DNA of 64,000 bases from Saururus chinensis (GCA_035235625.1 CP141147.1:25836756-25900755); one strand, 5' to 3'. Shown: positions 11,794 through 23,940, counted from the first letter of the stretch. Program-made: numbers and translations. Notes: generated from the letters alone by a model not told the origin.

Positions 11794-12479
11794 TGTGAGT
11801 TATGGAAGACAAATTAGACATAGGCGATCAATTGTTGTGCTAGGGCGGTCGATTGACTCCTCATTTGTTGAAGCACTAGATTGTTGGGGCGATCGATCAC
11901 GGCCAGGGCAATCGATCAACACCTAGATTAGCCATGTTCAAATCAAAGCCGAGAGTTGGGCGATCGATCGCGGTCAGGGTGATCGATCGGCACCTAATTT
12001 GGTTACACGGGAAAATAAGTCGAGAGGTTAGGAAATTGATTGCTCTCAGGTTTAGAAGTGACTGATATGAAAAATGATTGATCGCTAGTACACAACGATT
12101 AATCATTTGGAGGGGCAAAATCTGAAACAACCAGATGTGGCATCGTCATGATTGTCTAGTTCAAGATATCATTCCCCAAATAATTAGATACAAACTTGTA
12201 TGTCCCTAAGGGGTATAAAAGGTTCTTCTTCTTCCTTGGGACTTGGGTGTTAGCCATTGAAGAGGTTTGAGAAGCTTGTAATCATATTGCATTATTCTCC
12301 TTGCGGAATAGTGGAAATTGTGTGATCTTGTGGATGTAGGCACCATTGTCGAACCATATAAAACTGATGTACTCTCTCCCTTGATTGTCCCTCTTGCTTG
12401 TTTTTTGTTCCTCACAAGGATCCAACCGTTGCATAGATTATATATTAGATTGATTCTAGCGGGCCTATAATCCACAACA
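11794..12479 (+). repeat. 3' LTR of the copia element
   Basis: It starts TGTGAGTTATGGAAG after a purine-rich stretch (AAGTGAGAGA) and ends TCCACAACA. It is about 100 bp longer than the 5' LTR, mostly from extra GATCGATC-containing sequence at about 11880-12010. Confidence 0.88.
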
Positions 12480-12485
12480 TCTCCT

Positions 12486-13616
12486 TCTATTATGACTAGT
12501 TATAAACCAATTTCAGCATCAAAGAATATAGCATTCAGAACTACATAGGCTTCAACATCTTCAGGTTCTGAGATGGGCTATTCACGGTTCGTCCAACACT
12601 AAGCTATTTTTCTTCCACAAAGCATGAGTTGATGTTTTCATCTATTTCCCACAAGTCACACATTTCTTCCCGCACTATGCCATTTTTTTTGCAAGATTGT
12701 ACTTTTTAGGTAGTAGTTCCCATAGAAATGTGAAGACGCCAAGTGAAGCTTTTAATTTTTCAGAATGTGTCATGTTCCAAATGTTGTCCCTTCCATGCTT
12801 CACATCCAAATGGACACATCTATCCTGCATGGGCTCGATGACTAGAGCAGTGTGACCAACCTATATAGAGTTTTGAACATGGTACTTAGAAGGCAATTCA
12901 CTATTTGTGTACAACTGCCTTCTTGTGTACCAAGTTTGGAGCCATACGTGGACTAGTCACGGGGCTTTGGTAAAGGAGTTGGTCTAAATAATATTTTTCA
13001 ATCCAAATCAACATGTCTTCAAATAGCCTAGTATTGACAGGAATAACCTCAAATCACTTGTGCTTCAAAAGGGAGAAAAATTTCCACCACCTACATTGTC
13101 AATAACTTATCAACACAAGGATCTTCATGTAAATATTTCCTTGGAGAGATTCCTTTGTAAGTTCTTGGAGTAGGCAACCATCGCTCATGCCAAATCCTTA
13201 GTTCATGACCATTACATACTCTCCACTGGTTTTCCTTTACTAAAAGGATGCATGTAGCCTGACCAAACTCTATGACCAACACCAGTGACTATGCTAGATG
13301 ATGTTCCTAACATGGTACATATAGGCATCATACTCTCTATATACTATATTAGATCCGTCATAGTACATAGAGATTGTGTTGCCTACCATGTACTATGTTA
13401 GGAGCCCTATGTACATGACCATTGGAACCTCTATGCATCATATTAGGAGCTCTATGAAGCCAGTCAGGGTAACATTTCATTTATAATATAGTTCTAGCCT
13501 CCATAATACATGTTTTCCCATGCATAGAATGAGTTTTGCTCGAGAAGGGCTTCTATAAAACTACAATGGCTAAAATATTTGGCCTTATATACCTTGCATA
13601 ATAGGTATTGAGTATT
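12486..13616 (-). mobile_element. L1-type LINE ORF2, zinc-binding region to RNase H start
   Basis: Minus-strand reading from high to low coordinates: GWRLLQNTQYLLCKVYKAK and AKYFSHCSFIEALLEQNS (13616-13500), then an insertion, then WRVCNGHELRIWHERWLP (about 13240-13150), a degraded linker, and the start of the RNase H-like domain ending LVIIEGD at the copia target site. This matches the C-terminal half of plant L1-type ORF2. Several stops and frameshifts make it a fossil. The 31.8 kb LINE fragment is a close relative (about 90% by eye over about 140 bp). Confidence 0.8.
13261..13494. mobile_element. 234-bp insertion in the LINE with 6-bp direct repeat
   Basis: TAGCCT flanks it at 13255-13260 and 13495-13500, and LINE homology runs up to each side. 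Inside, CCTAACATGGTACATATAGGC (13306-13326, shown in full at 21 positions only here by coordinate) pairs in inverted orientation with 13381-13402. I cannot name the family. Confidence 0.5.
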
Positions 13617-14121
13617 TTGTAATAACCTCCCACCTTACAAGGGAATGACCAAAGTAGACTCCTACTTTGGTCAAATAACCAAAATGTGACCAACTATCCT
13701 ATATTTACCCAAATATCCAAATATACTTACTCACATGGGAAGTTACAAACATGTGATGAAAATTGATAGTACTACCCTCTCCTTCATCATATACAAGCCT
13801 ACAGGAAAAAACTCCAAATAGTTGCTCGCTCTAGGAAAAAATGTCTTCTTCTCCCCTGTGACTTCCTCTCGATGGTTTCATCTTCCCCGGTGGCTTCTTC
13901 TTCTCGGGTTGGTTCTTTTTCCTAGTGTTTTCTATTAGATATGTAATTTGTTTCCTTTTTAATCATGTGAATTTGGTTATTTGTTTGTTTGGTTTGATTT
14001 TATTGGGGTAATGAGTTAGGTTATTTATAATTTATTTTTAAAGTTTAATTTTACTTAGTTTAGAATATTAGTGTCAAGCTTGATTCACCCAAATTTTTAC
14101 ATATTTAAAGGTATTTTCTCT
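13617..14121 (+). repeat. AT-rich stretch with an LTR-like fragment
   Basis: From about 13940 the sequence resembles the first 220 bp of the LTR at 17.2 kb, with the same order of landmarks: TGTAAT, TTTGGTTTGATTTT, then a CCCCACCATGG block near 14150. It is probably a fragment of that LTR family. 13617-13930 shows nothing recognisable. Confidence 0.35.
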
Positions 14122-14510
14122 TTATATATCCTTGGTCAAAGGAGCATGCCCCACCATGGGACCCACATTCGTGTGGGATGGCATGCTACTCATTTTGGCC
14201 TTCAACCTTTGAGGATTCATTGGGTGCATAAGATATGAACAATTATCCTGACCTGGTATTTTAATTTTCCTTTCAAGGATTTGTTGTTGTTTTCCTTGTT
14301 TGTCTGTTGGAACATAAACATGGAAATCATCCAATCTAGTTGGCCACTTTCATGCAGAATCTATAGTTCTTACTCATCTATGTCCAGAGTCCCTTTGTCA
14401 AATTTACATGGATATAGTTTTGAAATATGGTTTTATATCATTGCTTTTGACCCTGCTTCTCAAGTTTATGAATTAAGACTTGCTTCTCCTATTCCGAGAG
14501 GGCATTGAAT
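14122..14510 (-). pseudogene. Possible 3' part of a minus-strand transposon gene
   Basis: Minus-strand reading includes KFDKGTLDIDE and, further on, DDFHVYVPTDKQGKQ. The first resembles a segment seen before the Ulp1-like protease domain of DUF1985-type plant transposon proteins, but I do not see the catalytic His/Asp/Cys set. Position and strand fit the DUF1985 exon at 21 kb. Low confidence. Confidence 0.25.
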
Positions 14511-15702
14511 ATGAACACAAATATATCGCCAATGTCATCTTGTGAAAAAAAATGGGTTAAACAAGAAAATAAGTATGACTAAAATTATGTGATATCAAAA
14601 GAAAAGATAGGATGAGTGACGAAGTTTCATACCCCAATAAAAGAAAATTGAAATCCCACTAAATAAATGATGTCTGCCAACACCTATGTTATCAAAACCA
14701 TGAGAAATACCATGCAGAATGTAGTGCAAAGAAGAAGGCAAGCACTTAGAAACCAAATAAAATTCAAACCATGAATCTTAGGTCACTCTGACTTCATAAT
14801 ATTGATGAAAATCACGTGATGTAATCAGAAATAGCAAAAATCACCTAATGTAATCAATGCAAAAATGGAGAACCACAAATTACCTCCAAGATGATGTCAA
14901 CATAAAAGTTTTCTTGTTAATAACTGGTAAGCTATTAACTTACTGAGCCGGGGCACGTCCTCACCAGTGAAGTCAAAAGCAAAGCGATGTGACCAATGTC
15001 ACATGTATAAGCACACACAAATCAATGTGACCAATGTCACATGTGACCAATGAATTGAGTGGAATGTCTGGTCCTTAACAAATGTCCAATGAGGCCTATG
15101 GTTGTGTAGGAGTGTCACGTATGCGTCAATATGCTATATGAAAATGAAACCAATAGATTAAATCAAATTCCTCATTCTGCTCTTACAATAATATATTGAA
15201 ATGAATTAAATCAATATACGTACTTCATCCCTAAGCCAACTCTAACGGTTTGTAAAACCTGTCAAGAACATTGGGGTTATTAGGGTGCCCCCAAGGTTTG
15301 CATACCTGCTTATTACAAATACCAGCCTGCAAATATTATACAATGACAATTAAATAAGTATTAATATTAAAAATGCACCATTGGGATTAGTAATAAATAA
15401 ACCCACTTCTTTGCACCCTTCTCCATAAACTTATTTAGCTTTTTTTCCTCTACAACCCCAAATGAAATGAGATTAGTATAATCTAGATGGGAAACCTCGG
15501 TTAGTATAAGCAATTTATTGATCTTTATGTCCTTCATGGAAGAGGTATCGACATTTATAATCTTTACATGAATATTAGAATCCTCCTCAGTAGATTTCCC
15601 CCCTTCTTGTGTGGGCCTGTGTAGGAGGTCTTTTGATAGTTACTCTTATTACTCACCCTTCCTACTAGTTTAATTTCCATTTTACGCTAACTCAATGGCT
15701 TA
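14511..15702. other. No gene seen
   Basis: AT-rich, with a direct repeat of GTGACCAATGTCACATGT around 14990-15045. It may be intronic sequence of the minus-strand transposon gene. Nothing else supported. Confidence 0.3.
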
Positions 15703-15778
15703 TTGTCCTTTTCTTCACCCTATATGATCAGAAGAAAATATAAAAATATTAGTTTATCTTTCATCCAAGTAAAGTATA

Positions 15779-17177
15779 CTAACTACATAAACAAGACAAG
15801 TACCTCATCATCAACAACTTTCTTTCCACCATCATCAGCCTCCATTTCAACAACAAGCGCAGCAACGTCCTTTTCCTCCTCCTCTTCCTCATCTTTATCC
15901 TCCACCCACCCTCTTTTCCATCCTCCTCCTTTTCCTCCACCCCTCCCCCCTCCTCATCCACCTCCTTATCCTCCTCCCCTCCCCCCTCCTTATCATAATC
16001 CTTTTCCACCTCCTCTTCCTCAACCTTTTCATCGTCTACCTCCTTTTCTGTCTCCTCGCCCTCAACCTCTTCCTCAGCCACATTCTGCATAAACACTATA
16101 AATCATTAGTCTATAATTCAGATTTTCAGTTTACTAGTTTTCTAGTGTTCTAGTTTTTGAGTTTTATTTAAGTACAAGCATAAAAAAGGAATTGAATAAA
16201 GACAAGCGTAGACTTCTAAACATACCAAAACAATTATAAAGCAACACCGCCACATGCATAAATAATCCGATCACATATGCTAAATAATATTCTCATTTAG
16301 TTATGAAGTGAAAAAATAAGTATCATTATAAAATGTGAATTTCTTACTAAAGCTACATTTTCAATCACTCTACATGTAAACCTTAAAACATGAGTGACAC
16401 CCAAGAATAAATAATTAGTTGAGAAAGGGTAGAACGTAGATCCATAAGTTTTCAACTTCATATCATACCATACAAACAAATGAAGCTAACATGCAGTTAA
16501 GGAGTAACCATATTCATGTATACTTACTCCATCCTCATGTGGCACATCAAAATTCATTTCATCTTTATATTGTTCTTCCATAACAAGCACCTACACACAT
16601 AATTACAACTCAATTCAATTCATGTATCATTGTTGGCTACTTTGCAATTCAAAAATGCCCACAAAGTTAGTTCTTACCTTTTCCCTCGTTGCCTTTTAAA
16701 AAAAACTGACTCCATACCATCTACCCTCTCAACAAGTTCCTTCATGTTGATGGACATTGTATCAACTTTACTTTCAATCCTTCTAATGGAAGGTAGGATA
16801 TCTAGTAGAGTGCTATGCAAACCCCCATCCTCCACCTTATTCTTTCCCTTCCTATCTCCTCCCTATGGGAAGTGTCAACTTGTGGTTCTACACTACTAGG
16901 AGACTCCCATCCACTCTTCATTTTTTCAACATCTCTTCTGCCTCTTCCTCTGTGGAATCATCCACCTCTACCTCTCCACTTCCTTTGTGGAGGCCTCATC
17001 AGTAGACGAAATAATTGCATCATCATCAACATCAGAAGGTGTAGTGGGATTCACAATTGATAAAAATGGCACTCTCTTACTACTCCAGAAGGACTTTAAA
17101 TTTACAGCTTCTTGAATAAGTTTCATGAAATCTTCATCCTCTGTGTCCACATTTGTAAGATCTTTAACTTTAACCAA
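15779..17177 (-). pseudogene. Acidic-linker exons of a minus-strand transposon gene
   Basis: Minus-strand blocks: 17177-16968 (MKLIQEAVNLKSFWSSKR, then a Ser/Thr/Asp-rich run), about 16830-16690 (SIRRIESKVDTMSINMKEL, coiled-coil-like), and 16096-15900, an extremely Glu/Asp/Lys-rich run (EEEEVEKDYDKEGGGEEDKE). Plant DUF1985 plus Ulp1 proteins have such acidic linkers between the two domains, and the order fits the DUF1985 block upstream on this strand at 21.06-21.43 kb. Exon borders are not resolved. This could also be an unrelated low-complexity gene. Confidence 0.4.
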
Positions 17178-19319
17178 GTTTAATTTCTATTAATTATGTA
17201 ATATTGTGTGGTTTTGCTTAAATTGCCAGTTTGACTTGATTTTGGGGTTAAGGGTTAGTAATTATAGTTTTAAGAAGGCTTAATATTATTTTTATAAGTT
17301 TTAATATCAAACTCAATTCATCTAATTTTTATGGATTTTATGAGAATTTATGGAAATTTTTTCTTAATTAAGGGTGTGGACCCCACCGTGGCCCCACGTC
17401 CCTGATTGGATGGCGTGTGACCCATATGACCCCAAATTTTTATATTTTATTTTAGTGAGTTTTAGGATGATTAAACTCATTTTTGGCCTTAAAATAACCC
17501 TAATTAGCTATTTAGGGCGTTTTAACCCATTTTTACAGCCCAACAGTTTGTAAACGTAGCCCAAAAACTTACTATTTAAGAAAAAAACCCTAACCATTTG
17601 CCCAATTGGGAAAGGGTTATTCAAGGGAGAAGGAGGTGCTCTACCTTCATTTTCCAAAAAGGAAAATCCGATTTATGTGACTTTTATAGCCCTAATCACC
17701 CCTAATCTCTTGATTTTGGTCTTAATCCTCCTTATCTTCATTTCCCCAAATTGGATTCTTGATTTATTTCATTAAAAATCTTATTTTTAATTTCAATTTC
17801 AAACCCTAAATGGGTTATTTTCATTTTTAACCAAAGCAAATCATAAATCCACCTATTTTCAAGTTGATTTAAGCTTATTAGTTGATTTTAATTAAGTTTT
17901 AACAAAAACCCTAATTTTTGGGAGGATTTCTTGAGGAGTGAAGCTTATCTACTGACCCAATTCCTTCCTAGAGGTAAGAGGATTTCATCTCGTGTGCTTT
18001 GTTCCATTAGATTGCATGTTTGAAGGTTTATGTGGATTTTTGCTTCATTTTGTGCTTTAATGGTGTTTTATTAAAAATATATTATTTATGGCTATTTTCT
18101 TGTGATTATGCATGAGAATGATTAGATCTATCATGTCTTAGGGTTATATTTCGATATTATGAAGTTCTAGGGTGATTCTAGAATTTATCTTGAATTTTTG
18201 GATGTTTTTGGTTTGATTTTTAGAAGGTTGAAGACAAACCAGAAAATGGGCAAAAAGTAAACTATTAAGAGCATTTGAATTGCCCAGCAAGCATTTGAAT
18301 GACAGACCTTTCGAATGGCATATCTAATTGATCGAACAGCCTAGTGTTTGAATGGCTCGATAGGGCATTTGAATGGTCAAACGGCAGATTTTGTCATTTT
18401 AGCCACTTTTGTGTATTTTGTTCATTTCTTGTTCTCTCCTTACAAATCTAATTCCTTATGATTGAAATGAGTTATTATTACAATAAATGATGTTGTGATT
18501 GCATGAGGACCAACTTGGAATTTATGATTTAGCTCAAGCATAATTTAGGCTTTATTTGTTTAATTTTAGCATGATATTCTACTTGCTTAAATTCATGTTT
18601 GATGGCTACTTCATGGTTTCTTGATGATTACAATAGGTTTAACCATGATGGTGCATATATATCCTTGCACATGTTATATTAATTTTAGGTGAATCATGTT
18701 TCCATGTTCTAGCTTAAATAAGGTGAGGTTTATACTTATCTAAGTCTAGCATGATGTAATACATGTTCTTGAACTCATATTTTGATGTTTTCATCACATT
18801 TACTCTATGATTTCAATAGGGTAAGACCATGATAAAATTATGGACATTTGCATATACATCCTTGATTGTTGCTTGTTTATGTTTCACATGTTTTAACTTA
18901 GGCATGAATACTACCACTTATGTACACACTTGTGTAGATGTTTATGATTTTATTTGATGCAAATAGACCATGTTTCATGTACATGTGGACTGATTTGAGC
19001 ATATTTATTTGTACTTGAACTCATGTAACATTTGCTCACGTATGTACCATATTGCATGTATTATGAAAATAATTTATAAACGAGATTAATCGCGATTAGC
19101 CAGGTTTGATCGATTGGATGCAATTGAATGTAATTGGTTGTTGGATTAATGGATCGAAGGCTTATCAAATTAGTGTTTTGTCCGAATAGACGGGGTTTTA
19201 CGTCCCTTTGAGGATGGGTTTCCTCCCCGGGTTGAGATGAGCAGAATGCTATATATGTTATTTGATGAGTTATTTGGACTCTGAAAATCCAGGATGATAT
19301 GTCTGTGTGCACCGGCTTA

Positions 19320-19428
19320 CCATGTACAGGTTTGCTCAGGACTTCAGTCTTGATGAGCAGGTTTGCTCGGGGCTCTAGCCTTGATGAGCAGTTTGCTCGG
19401 AGTTTTGACCTTGATGAACAAGTTTATT
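19320..19428 (+). repeat. ~35-bp tandem repeat, three copies
   Basis: GGTTTGCTCAGGACTTCAG, then GGTTTGCTCGGGGCTCTAG, then GTTTGCTCGGAGTTTTGAC, each followed by CTTGATGA(G/A)CA. It lies inside the solo LTR, as is usual for long plant gypsy LTRs. Confidence 0.75.
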
Positions 19429-19774
19429 TTTCTCAATTGTGAGACATTCACCATTAATTGTTGCATGTGATGAAAGATAATACTCAGTTACATAGGTTGT
19501 GTAGGAATGATGGAGCTTATGTTACACATGTGGTTATGTATGATTTGTATGAATCTACAGGATGGTGTGTAGTTGGTACACGTGATGTGGTGGTGTGAAT
19601 GTTTTATTGAGAAATGGATATGCATGATGTGTTTATGTTAAGAAAGGATTCATGTCGGATGTGATTATGAAAATGAGTTTCATATGTTTAAACATGAAGT
19701 GTATAGGTGTTTTGAGCTGTATTTGAACCCATAATATATAAGTGGCATGAAATGTGCTTAAAGAATAGGGGTTA

Positions 19775-20105
19775 CAGCATGATATGCATGTGACATAACT
19801 ATGTGATGATAAGATATGTTATGTATAGCATGATATGCTAGTGGCATGACTATGTGTTGATTAAATATGTTATATATATCATAATATGCAGATTGACATA
19901 ACTATGTAATGATGAAATGCGATATATATAACATTATATACATGTGACATGACTATGTGATGATGAGATATATTATGTATAGCATGATATGTTAGTGGCA
20001 TGACTATGTGTTGATTAGATATGCTATATATAGCATGATATGTAGGTAGCATGACTATGTATCGATGAGATATATTATAGACAACATGACATACATGTGG
20101 CATAA
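19775..20105 (+). repeat. ~51-bp tandem repeat, about six copies
   Basis: Units begin TAGCATGATATG and contain GTG(A/G)CAT(A/G)ACTATGTG followed by an AT-rich tail. The first two starts, 19775 and 19826, are 51 bases apart. Copies have diverged by roughly 10-20%. Confidence 0.8.
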
Positions 20106-20741
20106 GTAGATGCTTATGAATTGTAAATTATGACATGAATGCATATGTTTATATGTTTATTTCATGATAAATGGGCACTGTGGTTGATTATGTGATGAGC
20201 ATTATGTGATTATGCATGTGTGGTCATTGTGAATTTACTTAGTTTTGGCTCACCCCTCTTTGTTTGTATTTTGTTTTGGAGTTGCATGTCGTGCCATGTA
20301 GGTTGCTTGGACGGACTCTTTGTGGAACATGGAGATGACATTGACTATTGAGGGGATGAGTTTTATAGAGATGTTTTGATTATGTTAATTTGATTACATG
20401 TCATGTTGAAAATATATTTTAGACTCTACTTCACACTTTATTAGTCAATGTTGGCTTAGACTCTTATTAGTCATTGTGGTCTTAAACTTATTTTTAGCCA
20501 TGTGAGGACTGTTAATGACTAAGGATGTGAGTATGTGTGGACTAATGTTTTTAATTAGTAGTCATTTTTTTGCTCATTTTGCTTTTGTACAAAGTATATG
20601 TGCGTAACTTTGTAGTGTTCTACCCAAGGATGGGTTAAGTCTTCTGCAATTCAACTATACTTCATCGCGCCGCGTGCCGCTTCCCCCTTGGATCAGGTTC
20701 AGCTCGGGGGTGGCATGTACTAGGGCATGACAATAATTATG

Positions 20742-21430
20742 CCCTTTAGAACCTTCACCTACACATAAATACATATCGCAAAATAAGTGTACCATACATG
20801 TTAAGAGTATAGTTCATTATATAGAATGAAAAAGTTAGTATATACCTTCCCACTAAAATCACCTCTTGAATCTAATCAAATTTTGGCTTTTTAGAAGATG
20901 CCCAGCTACAAATAAGAGGAAACATGGTCCTTGTTTTGCTTACACATGCATCCCCAACAACAGAATCCTCTCCATTGCCCATACATGACAAATAAGTCTT
21001 CATTAGTTAAGTCCTAAAATAATATAACTAATAAAATAAATAAGTAAAACTTACCATCACCACATGAATGAAACCATATATGTTGTAGGTTACATTGCAA
21101 ATTGAAGGCCTATGACTATGCAGGATTCTTTTGGGGACAACTTGATGCTATGCTTCTCATTGACTTCAAATAGGAAGCCCCCCTTATGTCACCTTAGCAA
21201 ATGGTGGAAGCCTTGGGTAGGGAACATGTTTTGAGTCACATCACACTGGAGATACTTCCCGAAACATATTTTCTTAAATATCCTTTTCTACCCTTTGTGC
21301 TTCTCAAAGTGATCTTTCAATTGTCCAATATAGTAATATGTGGACTTACATTGTGGATCACCTTCTTAAAGCTTATTGGGGACTTGTTGCCCCTTTATTT
21401 TATTTTTTCTACCACCTTTGACATTTCCCA
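20742..21430 (-). pseudogene. DUF1985 domain of a Ulp1-type transposon gene
   Basis: Minus strand, 21430 to 21055: RIFKKICFGKYLQC, then MFPTQGFHHLL, then GGFLFEVNEKHSIKLSPKES and CIVIGLQF, which follow the DUF1985 pattern (CFG..L...., HHLL, F.VNGK, I.GL). DUF1985 occurs in plant transposon proteins that carry a Ulp1-like cysteine protease, such as Kaonashi-type MULEs. The block ends at a donor-like GTAAGT near 21053 and a second block (SCMGNGEDSVVGDACVSKTR) follows at about 20995-20880. Three or more stops interrupt the domain. Recognised by pattern only. Confidence 0.6.
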
Positions 21431-21587
21431 CATAAAGATATTAGATTAAAATCAATGACAAAATTTAAGGATGTAGAATGATATTGGATTAGCACTACAA
21501 CAAAATGTATCATTAGCGATGCAAATAAAAGCGTTGCTAAAAACTACTACTTGTGATGCATAACTAAGTGACGCAAAAAAAAACATA

Positions 21588-21722
21588 TTAGCAACGCTTA
21601 TTATTAAGTGTCGCTAATAGTGATATATTAGCGACGCTTATTATAAAGTGACTTATTAGTGACGCTTTATAATAAGCGTCGCTAATATATCACTATTAGC
21701 GACACTTAATAATAAGCGTCGT
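21588..21722. repeat. ~135-bp near-perfect palindrome
   Basis: Arms of about 65 bp meet near 21655. The left arm runs from TTAGCAACGCTTATTATT and the right arm ends AATAATAAGCGTCGTTAA. Only a few mismatches are seen. It is built from the TTAGCGACGC motif of the host element. Confidence 0.85.
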
Positions 21723-22189
21723 TAAAATATATTTATTTTTAAAAAAAAATTATTACTATTAATGATGTTTTTTCCGAAGTGTCACTAATAGTTACCTATT
21801 AGTGATGCTTGTGCGAAAGTGTCACTAATAGTAATGCTATTAGCGTTGCTAATATGAATTTAAAATAAAAAAAATAAAAATTTAGAATTATTAGCATTTG
21901 AATCAAGCATCGCAAATAGCATTAATATTAGCAATGTTTGTTTGCAAGCATCATTATTAACTTTATTAATTAATTTTTAATAAATAAATATTAAAATTTA
22001 AAATAAACTTCTTAAAAATAATATATTTTATTTAATATTTACTATTTGTATATATACAAAATAAATATTAAATTTTCAATAAAAGGTAATTTCAATAATA
22101 CAATAAACTTTCACTATTTATATATAATATATTTTATTTCTTAAATTTTTTTATTAAATTTAAAATATAATTTATAATAAAAGAGAAAG

Positions 22190-22578
22190 TGAAGAGAGCA
22201 AGAAAGAGGAGAGAGAGAGAAAAGAGAGGAGGGAGAGTGTAGAGAAGAGGGAGGGTGAGGAGAGAGAGGAGAGAGTAGAGATATGGTAGAGAGAGAGGGT
22301 GACGAGAGATAGATAAGAGGGGTGAGGAGTGAGAGAGAAGAGAGGGGGTGAGGAGTGTGAGAGAAGAGAGGGGGTGAGGAGTGTGAGAGAAGAGAGGGAA
22401 GAAAGAGAAGAGGGGCTGAGGAGAGAGAAAGGATGAGGAGAGAGAGAGAATACATGGTAGAGAGAGTGAGGAGAGAAAGAAGAGATAGAGCGGAAAGAGT
22501 GAGAGGGAGGAGAGAGAAGAGAGGAGGAGAGAGAGAAGAGAGAGTGAGTGAGTGAGAGAGAAAGTATAGAGAGAATGA
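22190..22578 (+). repeat. Polypurine (GA)-rich tract
   Basis: Nearly 400 bases of almost pure G and A on the plus strand, with GAGAGAGA and GAGGAGTGTGAGAGAAGAG units repeated. The minus-strand open frame over it is low-complexity (Ser/Leu/Pro) and not a gene. Confidence 0.9.
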
Positions 22579-22579
22579 G

Positions 22580-23940
22580 GAATTTAATTTAATTTTTTTA
22601 ATATTTTTTAATTAAATATTATATTTTAAAAATAAAAAAAAATATACTAGCGACGTATAGTCGCTAATACCCTACATAATAGCGACGCTTATGTGTATAC
22701 GTTGCCAATATGTATGGTATTAGTGACGCTTATATCCAAGAGTTGCTAATACATTTACTTAATTTTTTATTTATTATTTTAAAAATAAAATTAAAAATTA
22801 AAAATTTTAAAATAATTAAAATTAATTTCTACTAATCTCTCCTCTCTTATCTGTAGAGCCGGAGCTCACGGTGATGCACGTAGAAGATAGAGATCAGAAA
22901 GAGAGAGAAGACATATATAGAGCTAGAAGGGCGAGAGAAGAGAGGAGAGAGGAAGGAGGGAGAAAGGAGAGAGATAGTGAGTGAGGAGAGAGAGAAGAGA
23001 GACAAAGAGAGGAGAGAGAAAGTATAGAGGAAGGGAGGAATTTAATTTAAATTTTTTTAATATTTTTTATTAAATACTATATTTTAAAAATAAATAAAAG
23101 AAACATATTAACAAATATAGTAATATACGTTGCTAATACCCTACGCAATAGTGATGCTTATATGTATACGTCACTAATATGTATGGTACTAGTGATGCTT
23201 ATATCCAAGCGTCGCTAATACATTTACTTGATTTTTTATTTATTATTTTAAAAATAAAATAATTAATTAATTTTTTTAAAAAAAATAAAATTAATTTCTA
23301 CTAATCTCTCCCCTCTTATCCGTAGAGCCGGAGCTCACGGTGACACACGTGGAAGAGAGAGATCAAAAAGAGAGAGATAACAGAGAACTAGAAGGGGGAG
23401 AGAAGAGAGGAGGAGAGAGAGGGAGGAGGGAGAGAAGAGAGAGAGAAAGGAGAGAGAAAGTATAGAGAGAGGGAAGAATTTAATTTAAATTTTTAATATT
23501 TTGTATTAAGTATTATATTTTAAAAATAAATAAATAAATATATTAGTAAATATAGTAATATACGTCGCTAATACCCTACGTAATAGTGACGCTTATACGT
23601 ACACATCACTAATATGTATGGTATTAGTGACGCTTATATCCAAGTGTCGCTAATACGTTTACTTGATTTTTTATTTATTATTTTAAAAATAAAATAAATA
23701 ATTTAAATTTTTTTAAAAAATAAAATTAATTTCTACTAATCCCTCCCCTCTTATCTGTATAGCCGGAGCTCACAGTGACACACGTGGAAGAGAGAGATCA
23801 GAAAGAGAGAGAGGACAGAGAACTAGAAGGGGGAGAGAAGAGAGGAGGAGAGAGAGGGAGGGAGAGAAGAGAGAGAGGAGAGGGATAGTGAGTGGGGAGG
23901 GAGAGAGGAGAGAGAGAAGAGAGAGAGATTTATTTGCAAT
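22580..23940 (+). repeat. Three ~435-470-bp tandem units inside the CACTA element
   Basis: Each unit has, in order, an AT-rich stretch, several TTAGCGACG-type motifs (TAATACCCTACG is a constant landmark), the block GAGCCGGAGCTCAC and a GA-rich tail. GGAGCTCAC occurs at about 22861, 23330 and 23765, giving spacings of about 469 and 435. Confidence 0.85.

Larger units (their letters stand above)
5689..12479 (+). mobile_element. Ty1/copia retrotransposon fossil, two LTRs present
   Basis: A copia element with both LTRs, inserted in a LINE. The 5' LTR is followed by a degenerate primer-binding region (about 6268-6285). In order come Gag with a zinc-knuckle remnant (about 6300-7120), a protease region (about 7130-7380), integrase (about 7400-8330), a linker, reverse transcriptase (8740-9530, continuing at about 10940) and RNase H (about 11200-11690), which is the copia order. 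TCTCCT flanks it at 5682-5687 and 12480-12485. It is broken in many places and is old: by eye about one base in ten differs between LTRs, plus indels. A solo LTR of another family sits inside at 9534-10935. Confidence 0.9.
17197..20732 (+). mobile_element. ~3.5 kb solo LTR, Ty3/gypsy type
   Basis: It ends with the typical gypsy LTR terminus GGGCATGACA, preceded by a GC-richer stretch, and begins near TGTAATATTGTG. TAATTATG occurs at 17191-17198 and at 20734-20741, consistent with a target duplication though off by one or two bases. No gag or pol reading is present. It interrupts the DUF1985-type minus-strand gene. It contains two internal tandem arrays. The start is uncertain by some tens of bases. 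Confidence 0.65.

Noticed and set aside
15703-16092. Plus-strand Pro/Ser-rich frame
   Set aside because: It is the antisense of a Glu/Asp-rich minus-strand stretch, which better fits a known linker type.
22141-22455. Ser/Leu/Pro minus-strand frame
   Set aside because: Polypurine tract, low complexity.
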